Assembly: GCA_049600855.1 (NCBI GenBank) | Contig: JBMYQA010000376.1 | Location: 1 to 5,160 of the forward strand | DNA: 5,160 nucleotides | Direction: 5' to 3' | Source of the DNA: JBMYQA01 sp049600855 | GTDB lineage: Bacteria > Bacteroidota > Bacteroidia > Cytophagales > Flammeovirgaceae | Shown: piece after piece, positions 1 to 5,160 of the stretch | Layout of the letters: each line of letters starts with the position of its first letter | How positions within the stretch are numbered: position 1 is the stretch's first letter | The notes under the pieces: generated by a model | Databases searched by the model: none | Seen by the model: only the letters and a program-made list of their open reading frames with translations | What the model was told of the DNA's origin: nothing | Program-made: the position numbers and the translations under genes

Positions 1-1007
1 AGAAAAGTCTGCATGGCAGGTGGCAAAGTAAGCGTTTCTGTATGTTCATTTTGATACCACATTGGAAGTGCTTCTAAAAAGTGTTTAAGTTCAGTAAAAA
101 TTTGGGGATGATAGGTATAAAATACTTTTTCCTCATTTTTCATCCATTCATTTTGCGCTCTTCCTGTACCAAATGGCACGCGATCAGACATTCTACAGCT
201 TGGAAACACACACGTTGAATTAATTTCAATGGCATCACCTTGAGGCATCATCTTGTGCATGAAATAAAAATCCTCGCCCGCCTTTCTCCGATTCATTCCA
301 CCTGTGAGTGCGTAAGTGGATGCGCGTACAGCCATGGAAGAACCAACGGTATGCAGTGCATAAGGAAACTGCGCATAGCGTAATCCCTGGATGTAATAAC
401 GCAAATGCAATTCATAATTGCTGATTCCTGCTTTTAATTGCTGATTTTTTTCATGCTGATAAGGATGCTCAAAATACAATGCGGCAGATTGCGTGTGGGT
501 GTTTTTTACAAAAGCACGTTCCAGTTCAGTTAAATAGTTGGGAGATACCAAACAATCGGCATCTAAACACACAATACCACCATCATAATCTAGCTGTGCA
601 AAGCGATACAGGGCTTCATCCATCACCACTTTTCGGGCTAAGCCAGCACCAGCGTGCTTGGCAGGTAAGTCATTCACATCAATGACCTGAAAACGAAGGT
701 GGCTTGCTGGATTTTTTATAGATGTGTTCCACTGGATAAATTCCAACTTTGTTTTTTGATTTTGCACATGAATTTCTGGAGCAACATGTTCCCCCGCATT
801 AATGCCTACAATTACCTCTACTTGGCAGGTTGTGGGATAACACTCCAATAACGATTGAAGTGTAGGGATTAAGTTAGGTTCATTAAAACAAGGAATGGTG
901 ATGATTAATTGTGTATTGGGATGGGGAGGATTCGCTAACAGTTGCGATTTAAAACCAAAGCGCTGTTGATAAAATTGGGCAATTTGAGAGAGTTTTTTTG
1001 GTAACAT
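1..1007 (-). CDS. Family 2 glycosyltransferase (GT-A fold), C-terminus cut by the window edge
   Basis: The minus strand gives 335 uninterrupted codons from an ATG at 1007 down to the left edge, with no stop reached. The N-terminal part reads as a GT-A nucleotide-sugar-binding core: IPCFNEP at residues 38-44 is the classic GT2 opening motif, CLDADC at 147-152 holds the DxD metal/nucleotide-sugar site (D149, D151), and AGEDFYF at 243-249 matches the ED motif that in GT2 enzymes supplies the catalytic base. HTVGSSMAVR at 219-228 fits the acceptor-side region. There is no signal peptide or membrane segment in the visible part, so a cytoplasmic or peripheral enzyme making a surface or secreted glycan is inferred; donor and acceptor cannot be told. 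The gene is divergent from rsmA with a 51-bp gap and has no Shine-Dalgarno sequence. Some C-terminal residues are missing. Family assignment is firm, substrate unknown. Confidence 0.9.
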   Translation of the reverse strand, partial: MLPKKLSQIAQFYQQRFGFKSQLLANPPHPNTQLIITIPCFNEPNLIPTLQSLLECYPTTCQVEVIVGINAGEHVAPEIHVQNQKTKLEFIQWNTSIKNPASHLRFQVIDVNDLPAKHAGAGLARKVVMDEALYRFAQLDYDGGIVCLDADCLVSPNYLTELERAFVKNTHTQSAALYFEHPYQHEKNQQLKAGISNYELHLRYYIQGLRYAQFPYALHTVGSSMAVRASTYALTGGMNRRKAGEDFYFMHKMMPQGDAIEINSTCVFPSCRMSDRVPFGTGRAQNEWMKNEEKVFYTYHPQIFTELKHFLEALPMWYQNEHTETLTLPPAMQTF

Positions 1008-1017
1008 ACTATCTTTG
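983..1017 (+). promoter_or_regulatory. Candidate Bacteroidota-type promoter for rsmA
   Basis: TATCTTTG at 1010-1017 is a perfect match to the TAnnTTTG -7 box known from Bacteroides and Flavobacterium. TTTG at 983-986 could be the -33 element, with a 23-bp spacer that is at the long end of what is seen. Transcription would start near 1022-1025, leaving a leader of about 35 bases before the rsmA ATG. The -33 part and most of the spacer lie inside the first eight codons of the divergent glycosyltransferase gene. This is a motif match only. Confidence 0.5.
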
Positions 1018-1058
1018 CAGGCTGATTACTGAGTTATTTTACCTTTTAATTCCATTCA

Positions 1059-1835
1059 ATGGCATACGTAAAGCCCAAAAAGAAACTGGGTCAACACTTT
1101 TTGAAAGACCAAAGCATTGCCCAACAAATTGTTGATTTACTTTCGGGGCACCAAAACTACAAATACTTGCTAGAAATTGGGCCAGGTACAGGGGTATTAA
1201 CCAAATTATTATTACCATCCAGCGATTTTCAACTTCGGGTAATCGAAATTGATACCGAATCAGTGGATTATTTGTTGAAAGAATTAAAAGTTCCTGCCCA
1301 TCAAATTGTAGAAGGTGACTTTTTACGATTACCTGCAACAAGTTATTTTGGTGAGGAAGCATATGCAATTATTGGCAACTTTCCTTACAATATCTCTTCT
1401 CAAATCTTTTTTAAAGTACTTGAAAACCGAGATCAAATCAAGGAAGTGGTAGGGATGCTTCAAAAAGAAGTAGCAGAACGAATATGTGCGAAACCTGGTG
1501 GAAAAACCTGTGGTATTCTCAGCATTTTTATGCAAGCATTTTACGATTGCGAATATCACTTTACCGTGCCGCCAGAGGTATTTAACCCTCCCCCGAAAGT
1601 GCAATCGGGCGTATTACGACTCCGAAGAAATGACACGAAAAAACTAGATTGTGATGAAAAGTGGTTCTTTAAAATCGTAAAACAAGGCTTCAATAATCGA
1701 CGTAAAACATTAAGAAATGCTTTAAAAAGTTTAAACTTTCCCAAAGAGCTGATGCAAGACGAAGTGTTTAGTCAGCGTGCGGAACAACTCTCAGTTCAAG
1801 ATTTTGTGCTAATAACCAAGCAATTAGCAAGTTAA
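1059..1835 (+). CDS. rsmA: 16S rRNA (adenine(1518)-N6/adenine(1519)-N6)-dimethyltransferase RsmA (KsgA)
   Basis: This 258-residue protein uses S-adenosylmethionine to dimethylate two adjacent adenines in the helix 45 loop near the 3' end of 16S rRNA, a late step in small-subunit assembly. Family signatures appear in order: KKKLGQHFLKD at 7-17; SAM motif I EIGPGTG at 39-45; the ribose-binding acidic stretch IEID at 62-65; GD at 86-87; catalytic motif IV NFPYNISS at 107-114, which holds the target adenine; MLQKEVAERI at 133-142; and VPPEVFNPPPKVQS at 170-183. The C-terminal helical domain includes FNNRRKTLRN at 211-220. The length is slightly below E. coli KsgA (273) but complete. The ATG at 1059 is chosen because the conserved N-terminus begins eight codons later. 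No Shine-Dalgarno sequence precedes it, as is usual in this phylum. Loss of this enzyme in other bacteria gives kasugamycin resistance. Confidence 0.98.
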   Translation: MAYVKPKKKLGQHFLKDQSIAQQIVDLLSGHQNYKYLLEIGPGTGVLTKLLLPSSDFQLRVIEIDTESVDYLLKELKVPAHQIVEGDFLRLPATSYFGEEAYAIIGNFPYNISSQIFFKVLENRDQIKEVVGMLQKEVAERICAKPGGKTCGILSIFMQAFYDCEYHFTVPPEVFNPPPKVQSGVLRLRRNDTKKLDCDEKWFFKIVKQGFNNRRKTLRNALKSLNFPKELMQDEVFSQRAEQLSVQDFVLITKQLAS

Positions 1836-1894
1836 ACGGGTAGTTTATTACAAAAAATACGCACCTGTTGTAACCTTTCTTTTCAAGCATGCAT

Positions 1895-1937
1895 CACATT
1901 ACCGTATTTACATAGCAAACGAATGCATTCTAATGTG
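1895..1937. repeat. Imperfectly spaced inverted repeat with a nested palindrome
   Basis: The arms CACATTA (1895-1901) and TAATGTG (1931-1937) are perfect 7-bp complements separated by 29 bp. The right arm directly abuts the palindrome GAATGCATTC (1921-1930). ATGCAT also occurs at 1889-1894, so it appears twice 34 bp apart. The symmetry is seen directly; a role as a protein-binding site is only a possibility, and short repeats like these can arise by chance in AT-rich DNA. Confidence 0.3.
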
Positions 1938-2064
1938 GAGAAATTCATCTAAATTTGACGGTTAGTTCATTCGCTATAAGTATGGAATTTGTACTTTGCA
2001 ACGTAATACATTGTGTTTTAGCAAGAAAAAGCTTTTTAACAATAATTATAAATGGCTTTGGATA

Positions 2065-2072
2065 TACATTTG
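2065..2072 (+). promoter_or_regulatory. Candidate -7 box for the nucleotidyltransferase gene
   Basis: TACATTTG fits the TAnnTTTG consensus of the Bacteroidota primary sigma factor. It lies 45 bases before the ATG at 2118, which would give a leader of roughly 38-40 bases. No TTG is present at the expected -33 distance (about 2041-2048), so support is weak. A few such matches are expected by chance in a window of this size and composition. Confidence 0.35.
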
Positions 2073-2085
2073 CTGATTAGGCTGT

Positions 2086-2091
2086 AGGAGG
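2086..2091 (+). promoter_or_regulatory. Orphan Shine-Dalgarno-like sequence AGGAGG
   Basis: The stretch TAGGAGGTAA (2085-2094) resembles a strong anti-16S sequence, yet the only usable start, ATG at 2118, is 26 bases downstream, well beyond normal spacing of 5-10. The reading frame of that gene is closed by a TAG at 2085-2087, and no ATG, GTG or TTG lies in frame between the two. It is therefore unlikely to set the start in the usual way, and may be chance or leader structure. Confidence 0.25.
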
Positions 2092-2117
2092 TAAAGTTCA
2101 AAAAGCTATTTGACTAT

Positions 2118-2612
2118 ATGGAATATATAAATCTGTTTCGGAAATTTCATGAAGAAAAGGTACAATATTTGATTTGTGGTGGATTGGCTGTAAATATTTA
2201 TGGAATTCCAAGAATGACCGCAGATATAGACTTACTTGTTTCATTTACTGAAACAAATGTTAAAAAGTTTGAGCGGGTGTTAGAAGAACTTTCATTTGCA
2301 TCAGTGGTACCCATCCAACTCAATGCATTGTTAGATGCTTCGAAACGAGCCGAAATGATAGAAACAAAAAACCTGATTGCGTATTCATACTATAATAAAA
2401 GGGCTAATTTCATGAATGTAGATGTACTGATGGATGTGCCTTTCTCGTTTGAAAATATGTGGGAAGAGCGTGAACGACGAGAAATTGAAGATTTTGAAAT
2501 CAATATCGTTTCATTAGAACACCTCATTGAAATGAAAAAATATGCGAACCGAAGCCAAGACCAGCAAGACGTAAAAATGCTGGCAAAACTACAAAATATC
2601 GTTGCCAACTAA
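2118..2612 (+). CDS. Small nucleotidyltransferase-fold protein (DUF6036/AbiEii-like)
   Basis: The 164-residue product matches the DNA polymerase beta-type nucleotidyltransferase pattern hG[G/S]x(9-13)Dh[D/E]h: ICGG at 19-22, then thirteen residues, then DIDLLV at 36-41. D36 and D38 would bind catalytic metal; the third acidic residue is probably D102 in NVDVLMD (100-106). The C-terminal stretch LIEMKKYANRSQDQQDVKML (136-155) resembles the conserved LI..K....R..D..D tail of DUF6036 and AbiEii-like proteins. All catalytic acids are present, so the enzyme looks intact, presumably transferring a nucleotide to RNA, a protein or a small molecule. It is far shorter than classical AbiEii toxins (about 300 residues). 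It lies 44 bp upstream of a 64-residue protein gene on the same strand, which suggests a two-gene unit. The fold is well supported. Substrate and any toxin role are unproven. Confidence 0.85.
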   Translation: MEYINLFRKFHEEKVQYLICGGLAVNIYGIPRMTADIDLLVSFTETNVKKFERVLEELSFASVVPIQLNALLDASKRAEMIETKNLIAYSYYNKRANFMNVDVLMDVPFSFENMWEERERREIEDFEINIVSLEHLIEMKKYANRSQDQQDVKMLAKLQNIVAN

Positions 2613-2656
2613 GCAAGCAAAATCTTATTCGAACAATTTAATTTTCATTTAAAACT

Positions 2657-2851
2657 ATGTTAAAGCCGAAAGCTGAAAACCAGAACAAGGGTTATTTTTT
2701 TACTGTGTCTGATGACGAAATCAAGGATCATCTAAACCGTAGCCCTAAGGACATTTTCCAATGGCTGGAAACAACAAATAAATTTGTTAATCAAATCCAA
2801 ACTCCCCTAGAAAAAAGAAGAAGTAGACTCTCAAAAACTGTTCAGACCTGA
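2657..2851 (+). CDS. Small hypothetical protein, possible partner of the nucleotidyltransferase
   Basis: I do not recognise a named family with certainty. The 64-residue product has a basic N-terminus, then VSDDEIKDHLNRSPKDIFQW (17-36) and LETTNKFV (37-44), predicted as short helices around W36, and ends in a very basic tail KRRSRLSK (53-60). From memory, small proteins with a 'WLE..N.F' helix occur next to DUF6036/AbiEii-like nucleotidyltransferases, usually as the first gene; here it is second. No signal peptide, membrane segment or metal-binding cysteines are present. It starts with ATG, has no Shine-Dalgarno sequence, lies 44 bp after the nucleotidyltransferase stop and ends 4 bp before the dprA TTG. 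An antitoxin-like or accessory role is inference. The in-frame length, context and protein-like composition favour a real gene. Confidence 0.65.
   Translation: MLKPKAENQNKGYFFTVSDDEIKDHLNRSPKDIFQWLETTNKFVNQIQTPLEKRRSRLSKTVQT
2773..2788. repeat. 16-bp inverted repeat overlapping a TAnnTTTG match
   Basis: AACAAAT-AA-ATTTGTT is a perfect inverted repeat with 7-bp arms and a 2-bp spacer. It contains TAAATTTG (2779-2786), a perfect -7 box match about 70 bases before the dprA start. No TTG sits at the -33 distance. It lies within codons for residues 39-44 of the small protein, so it may be chance. It could equally be an operator-promoter site serving dprA independently of the upstream pair. Confidence 0.3.
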
Positions 2852-2855
2852 GTAA

Positions 2856-3965
2856 TTGAATACCTCTGAAGTTCAATATTACATAGCGTTAGGGCAAATC
2901 CCTGGCATTGGCAGGGTACTAGCTAAACATTTAATCAGTTATTGCGGGTCTGCCGAACAGGTATTTAAAGAAAAAAAAGGGAAGCTACTTAAAATCCCAG
3001 GTATTGGTGAAAAAGTAGCTGAGCGCATTCTCAAAAGTAATTTCTTAGCTGAAGCTGAGCAAGAACTCGTTCGAGCTGAGAAAAATGGAGTCACCATACT
3101 TTCTTATCATCACCAAGATTACCCTGAACGCTTGCGGCATGTCATTGATGCGCCACTCATTCTTTATGCAAAAGGGAATATACATCTGAATGCAGTAAAG
3201 GTGATAAGTATTGTTGGCACACGAAAAGCAACTGCGTATGGGTTAGATCTTACCAATCAATTGGTGGAACAATTGGCTGCATATTCGGACTTGTTAGTAG
3301 TAAGTGGCTTAGCCTATGGCATTGATATTTGTGCCCATCGTAAATGTGTGCAATTAGGCATTCCAACGATTGGTGTGTTGGCCAATGGTTTAGATACGAT
3401 TTATCCCAAAACCCATGCGGCTACCGCACAAAAAATGCAGCTCCACGGTGGGCTAATTACTGAAAATCGCTTAGGAACCCTTCCCGATGCTCCCAAGTTT
3501 CCAGAACGTAATCGAATTATTGCAGGTATGTCTGATGCCGTAATTGTGGTAGAAGCAGCGCGGAAAGGGGGCGCACTCATCACAGCTGAAATTGCCAATT
3601 CATTCAATAGAGATGTATTTGCCTACCCAGGGGATATTCATAAAACGACCTCTGAAGGATGTAATAACCTGATTAAACAACACAAAGCCCATTTAATGAC
3701 TTCTGCTAAAGATTTAGCATACATTATGGGCTGGGATGTGAGTGAAAAATCCACTAAACCTGCTTCTATTCAGCTCGCATTAGATGATGTAGATGAGCAA
3801 AAAGTCGTGAACATCCTCAAAGAAGGCGAACTTCAGATTGACCAACTGAGTTACAAAAGCCAAATTCCCATCGGAACTTTAGCTTCGATCTTGCTAAATT
3901 TAGAGTTTCAAGGTTTTGTGAAAAGTATGCCAGGGAAGGTATACGGGTTGGCAATAAGCACCTGA
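2856..3965 (+). CDS. dprA: DNA processing protein DprA (Smf)
   Basis: DprA binds incoming single-stranded DNA during natural transformation, protects it and loads RecA; it acts in the cytoplasm. The 369 residues show all three expected regions. At the N-terminus are two helix-hairpin-helix motifs (GQIPGIGRVLAKHL 13-26, LLKIPGIGEKVAERIL 44-59). A Rossmann-fold core follows, with IVGTRKATAYG (119-129), SGLAYGIDICAH (150-161), GVLANGLDTIYP (173-184), FPERNRIIAGMSDAVIVVEA (215-234), GGALITAEIAN (238-248) and FAYPGDI (255-261). A C-terminal winged-helix domain spans about 310-365. The start must be TTG at 2856: TAA closes the frame at 2853-2855, the family's N-terminus begins within ten codons, and the next in-frame ATG is near residue 194. 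It follows the small gene by 4 bp, so translational coupling is plausible. The gene is intact, implying competence potential or a DNA-repair role. Confidence 0.97.
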   Translation: MNTSEVQYYIALGQIPGIGRVLAKHLISYCGSAEQVFKEKKGKLLKIPGIGEKVAERILKSNFLAEAEQELVRAEKNGVTILSYHHQDYPERLRHVIDAPLILYAKGNIHLNAVKVISIVGTRKATAYGLDLTNQLVEQLAAYSDLLVVSGLAYGIDICAHRKCVQLGIPTIGVLANGLDTIYPKTHAATAQKMQLHGGLITENRLGTLPDAPKFPERNRIIAGMSDAVIVVEAARKGGALITAEIANSFNRDVFAYPGDIHKTTSEGCNNLIKQHKAHLMTSAKDLAYIMGWDVSEKSTKPASIQLALDDVDEQKVVNILKEGELQIDQLSYKSQIPIGTLASILLNLEFQGFVKSMPGKVYGLAIST

Positions 3966-4005
3966 TCATCAAGATTCATTTTGCTTATCAGCTTAAAATA
4001 GTCGC
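3966..4005. other. Short convergent gap between dprA and the methyltransferase gene
   Basis: Only 40 bp separate the two converging stop codons. No GC-rich hairpin with a T-run is visible in either direction. GCTTA occurs three times (3983-3987, 3991-3995, and 4004-4008 overlapping the methyltransferase stop), too short to mean much. Transcription presumably ends by a factor-dependent mechanism or reads into the opposing gene. Confidence 0.5.
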
Positions 4006-4533
4006 TTACATCACCTTCCGCACATAATCCCACAATACAATGCCCAAGCTTACCGAAATATTCAGAGAATGTTTGGTGCCAAATTGGGGAATCTCTAAAC
4101 TCTGATCGGCAAAGGGTAATACGTCATCACTCACGCCAAAAGCTTCATTTCCAAAAACAAATGCATATTTTTCAGCTGGAGTAAAGTCAAAATCTTGAAG
4201 CATTACGGAGTTTGTCGTTTGCTCCACAACCACAATTTGATACCCTGCTGCTTTCAATTGTTGAACAGCCGCTGCCGTATCTTCTTCATGTTCCCAAGTC
4301 ACAGATTCTGTAGCGCCTAAAGCCGTTTTGTGAATTTCACGGTGTGGTGGGCGCGCGGTGATACCGCATAAAACTAATTTTTCGATTTTGAATGCATCGG
4401 ACGTTCTAAAGGCAGAACCGACATTATGCATACTTCGAATATTATCAAGTACAACCGCGACTTGATGTTTGTCACTTTGTTTGAATTCTTCAACACTGGC
4501 TCGATGGAGCTCATCCATGGTTAATTTTCGCAT
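4006..4533 (-). CDS. TrmH-family (SpoU/SPOUT) RNA 2'-O-methyltransferase
   Basis: The 175-residue product carries the three SPOUT motifs that form the knotted SAM-binding fold. Motif 1 is NIRSMHNVGSAFRTSDAF (31-48), with N37 and catalytic R43. Motif 2 is FVFGNEAFGV (125-134), with G128, N129 and E130. Motif 3 is IPQFGTKHSLNISVSLGIVL (148-167), with S156, L157 and N158. It presumably methylates a ribose 2'-OH in tRNA or rRNA as a dimer. The protein is a compact form without the N-terminal L30e-like domain of RlmB, similar to small TrmH-family proteins common in Bacteroidota. The ATG at 4533 is preferred: an in-frame TTG at 4590 would add 19 hydrophobic residues unlike the family. The exact RNA target cannot be read from sequence, so no symbol is given. 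It converges on dprA. Confidence 0.93.
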   Translation of the reverse strand: MRKLTMDELHRASVEEFKQSDKHQVAVVLDNIRSMHNVGSAFRTSDAFKIEKLVLCGITARPPHREIHKTALGATESVTWEHEEDTAAAVQQLKAAGYQIVVVEQTTNSVMLQDFDFTPAEKYAFVFGNEAFGVSDDVLPFADQSLEIPQFGTKHSLNISVSLGIVLWDYVRKVM

Positions 4534-4658
4534 AAAACAACACTTGGGTAACAAGAAAATGAAATCGGATTGCAAAAATGTAAAATCCAATTAAACCTTC
4601 CTTAAAAATGCTGGTCTAAATCCCAAAATAGGCAAACAAAATTCATTAAATTAGAAGC
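4534..4658. other. Divergent intergenic region between methyltransferase and DUF1501 genes
   Basis: These 125 bp must carry promoters in both directions. On the minus strand, CATTTTTG (4580-4573) is a one-mismatch -7 box that would give a start near 4566, which would exclude the TTG at 4590 as a translation start. No clear TAnnTTTG element is visible on the plus strand ahead of 4659. No ORF, hairpin or repeat of note is seen. Confidence 0.4.
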
Positions 4659-5160
4659 ATGAGCACATCCAGAAGAGCATTCCTGAAAAAGTCGGCCTTA
4701 GCAACAGCAGGGACTATGTTAGTTCCCAGCTTTCTAACCGCTTATGAACACAATCCCATTTTCTCGCCAACAAATGGAAAAAAACTGGTTGTTATTCAGC
4801 TTTCAGGAGGAAATGATGGCCTAAACACCGTAGTGCCTTACCAAAATGATCACTATTATCAATTAAGACCAAATTTGGCTATTGCCCAAAATGAAGTGCT
4901 CAAACTCAATGATTCGTTAGGACTCAATCCGTCAATGACTGGCTTAAAGTCGCTATTTGATGAGGGCTTGGTGAGCGTCATCAACAGTGTTGGCTATCCA
5001 AATCCTGATCGTTCTCATTTTCGTTCGATGGACATTTGGCATACGGGAAGCCATGCGAATGAATACTGGCAGTCGGGCTGGATTGGGCGAATGTTGGATG
5101 CGCAATGTGGTAATGATTGTGAAAAAGCGCATTATGCCATTGAAGTAGACGATACGTTGA
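4659..5160 (+). CDS. Tat-exported DUF1501 family protein, C-terminus cut by the window edge
   Basis: An open frame of 167 codons runs from ATG 4659 to the right edge. The N-terminus is a twin-arginine signal: SRRAFLKKSA (4-13), a hydrophobic stretch to about residue 26 and a likely cleavage site after LTA (26-28), so the protein should be exported folded to the periplasm or beyond. The mature part opens with VVIQLSGGNDGLNTVVP (44-60) and continues with VGYPNPDRSHFRSMDIWHTG (111-130), both hallmarks of DUF1501, a family related to the alkaline phosphatase/sulfatase superfamily. Biochemical activity is not established for the family. Members in Bacteroidota and Planctomycetota are often next to a DUF1800 gene; that would lie downstream, outside this window. 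Full members are roughly 400 residues, so more than half is missing. No Shine-Dalgarno sequence is seen, in line with the phylum. Confidence 0.93.
   Translation, partial: MSTSRRAFLKKSALATAGTMLVPSFLTAYEHNPIFSPTNGKKLVVIQLSGGNDGLNTVVPYQNDHYYQLRPNLAIAQNEVLKLNDSLGLNPSMTGLKSLFDEGLVSVINSVGYPNPDRSHFRSMDIWHTGSHANEYWQSGWIGRMLDAQCGNDCEKAHYAIEVDDTL

Larger units (their letters stand above)
1836..2117. other. Non-coding gap between rsmA and the nucleotidyltransferase gene
   Basis: No convincing coding frame is present on either strand; the longest ATG-started frames noticed are about ten codons. It contains a perfect 10-bp palindrome GAATGCATTC (1921-1930), a 7-bp inverted repeat CACATTA/TAATGTG (1895-1901 and 1931-1937) that encloses it, and a 12-bp palindrome AAAAAGCTTTTT (2026-2037). 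None is followed by the GC-rich stem and T-run of an intrinsic terminator. The right end carries a possible -7 box and an orphan AGGAGG, listed separately. Confidence 0.6.

Noticed and set aside
479..685. A 68-codon plus-strand frame
   Set aside because: It lies inside the clearly coding minus-strand glycosyltransferase gene, which retains GT2 motifs across this stretch.
1152..1159. Minus-strand TAGTTTTG as a promoter for the glycosyltransferase
   Set aside because: It would give a leader of about 140 bases through rsmA and has no -33 TTG at the right distance; one chance match in this length is expected.
1039..1368. A 109-codon minus-strand frame covering the rsmA start
   Set aside because: It overlaps rsmA motifs I to III in antisense and contains no recognisable domain.
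1329..1744. Minus-strand open frames opposite rsmA
   Set aside because: They lie entirely within the rsmA coding strand complement, show no family motifs and have low-complexity, Phe/Leu/Arg-rich composition typical of antisense frames.
1833..1847. Hairpin TAAAC-GGGTA-GTTTA at the rsmA stop as a terminator
   Set aside because: The 5-bp stem is almost all A/T pairs and no T-run follows.
1992..1998. TACTTTG as a -7 box upstream of the nucleotidyltransferase
   Set aside because: It is one base shorter than TAnnTTTG, and the nearest TTTG upstream (1954-1957) is 34 bases away.
2390..2608. A 72-codon minus-strand frame opposite the nucleotidyltransferase
   Set aside because: It is Ser/Phe/Ile-rich antisense of a gene with conserved catalytic motifs; not used as an antitoxin candidate.
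3401..3607. A 68-codon minus-strand frame opposite dprA
   Set aside because: It is antisense of the conserved DprA Rossmann core and has no motif of its own.
4534..4590. N-terminal extension of the methyltransferase from TTG 4590
   Set aside because: The extra 19 residues are hydrophobic and unlike the family, the codon is TTG, and a candidate -7 box lies inside the extension; ATG 4533 is followed directly by family-like sequence.

Overview
The window looks like ordinary chromosomal DNA from a member of the Bacteroidota, probably a Cytophagales- or Chitinophagales-like lineage. Four things point this way. The DNA is moderately AT-rich. Most starts lack a Shine-Dalgarno sequence. Upstream regions carry TAnnTTTG-type -7 boxes. 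The gene set also fits: a compact TrmH-family methyltransferase, DprA with an HhH N-terminus and a Tat-exported DUF1501 protein. I cannot assign a genus.

Layout. The left edge (1-1007, minus) holds a family 2 glycosyltransferase whose C-terminus lies outside the window. Divergent from it across 51 bp is rsmA/ksgA (1059-1835, plus), the 16S rRNA dimethyladenosine transferase; its likely promoter reaches into the first codons of the glycosyltransferase gene. A 281-bp non-coding gap (1836-2117) follows, with a few short palindromes and a candidate promoter. Next is a small accessory-looking pair on the plus strand: a 164-residue nucleotidyltransferase-fold protein (2118-2612) and a 64-residue helical protein of unknown function (2657-2851). 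Four bases after the latter begins dprA (2856-3965), which uses a TTG start. Converging on dprA from the right is a SpoU/TrmH-family RNA methyltransferase (4006-4533, minus). Divergent from that, a Tat-signal DUF1501 protein begins at 4659 and runs off the right edge.

How the genes relate. Most are unconnected housekeeping functions: rRNA dimethylation (RsmA), RNA 2'-O-methylation (TrmH family), loading of RecA on incoming single-stranded DNA (DprA), glycan synthesis (GT2) and a secreted DUF1501 protein. The nucleotidyltransferase and its small neighbour are the only accessory-looking part. Their adjacency resembles nucleotidyltransferase/partner pairs, some of which are toxin-antitoxin systems, but the sequence alone does not show that activity. 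The two edge genes are clear from uninterrupted reading frames although both are cut by the window. I found no RNA genes, insertion sequences, CRISPR arrays or strong intrinsic terminators.
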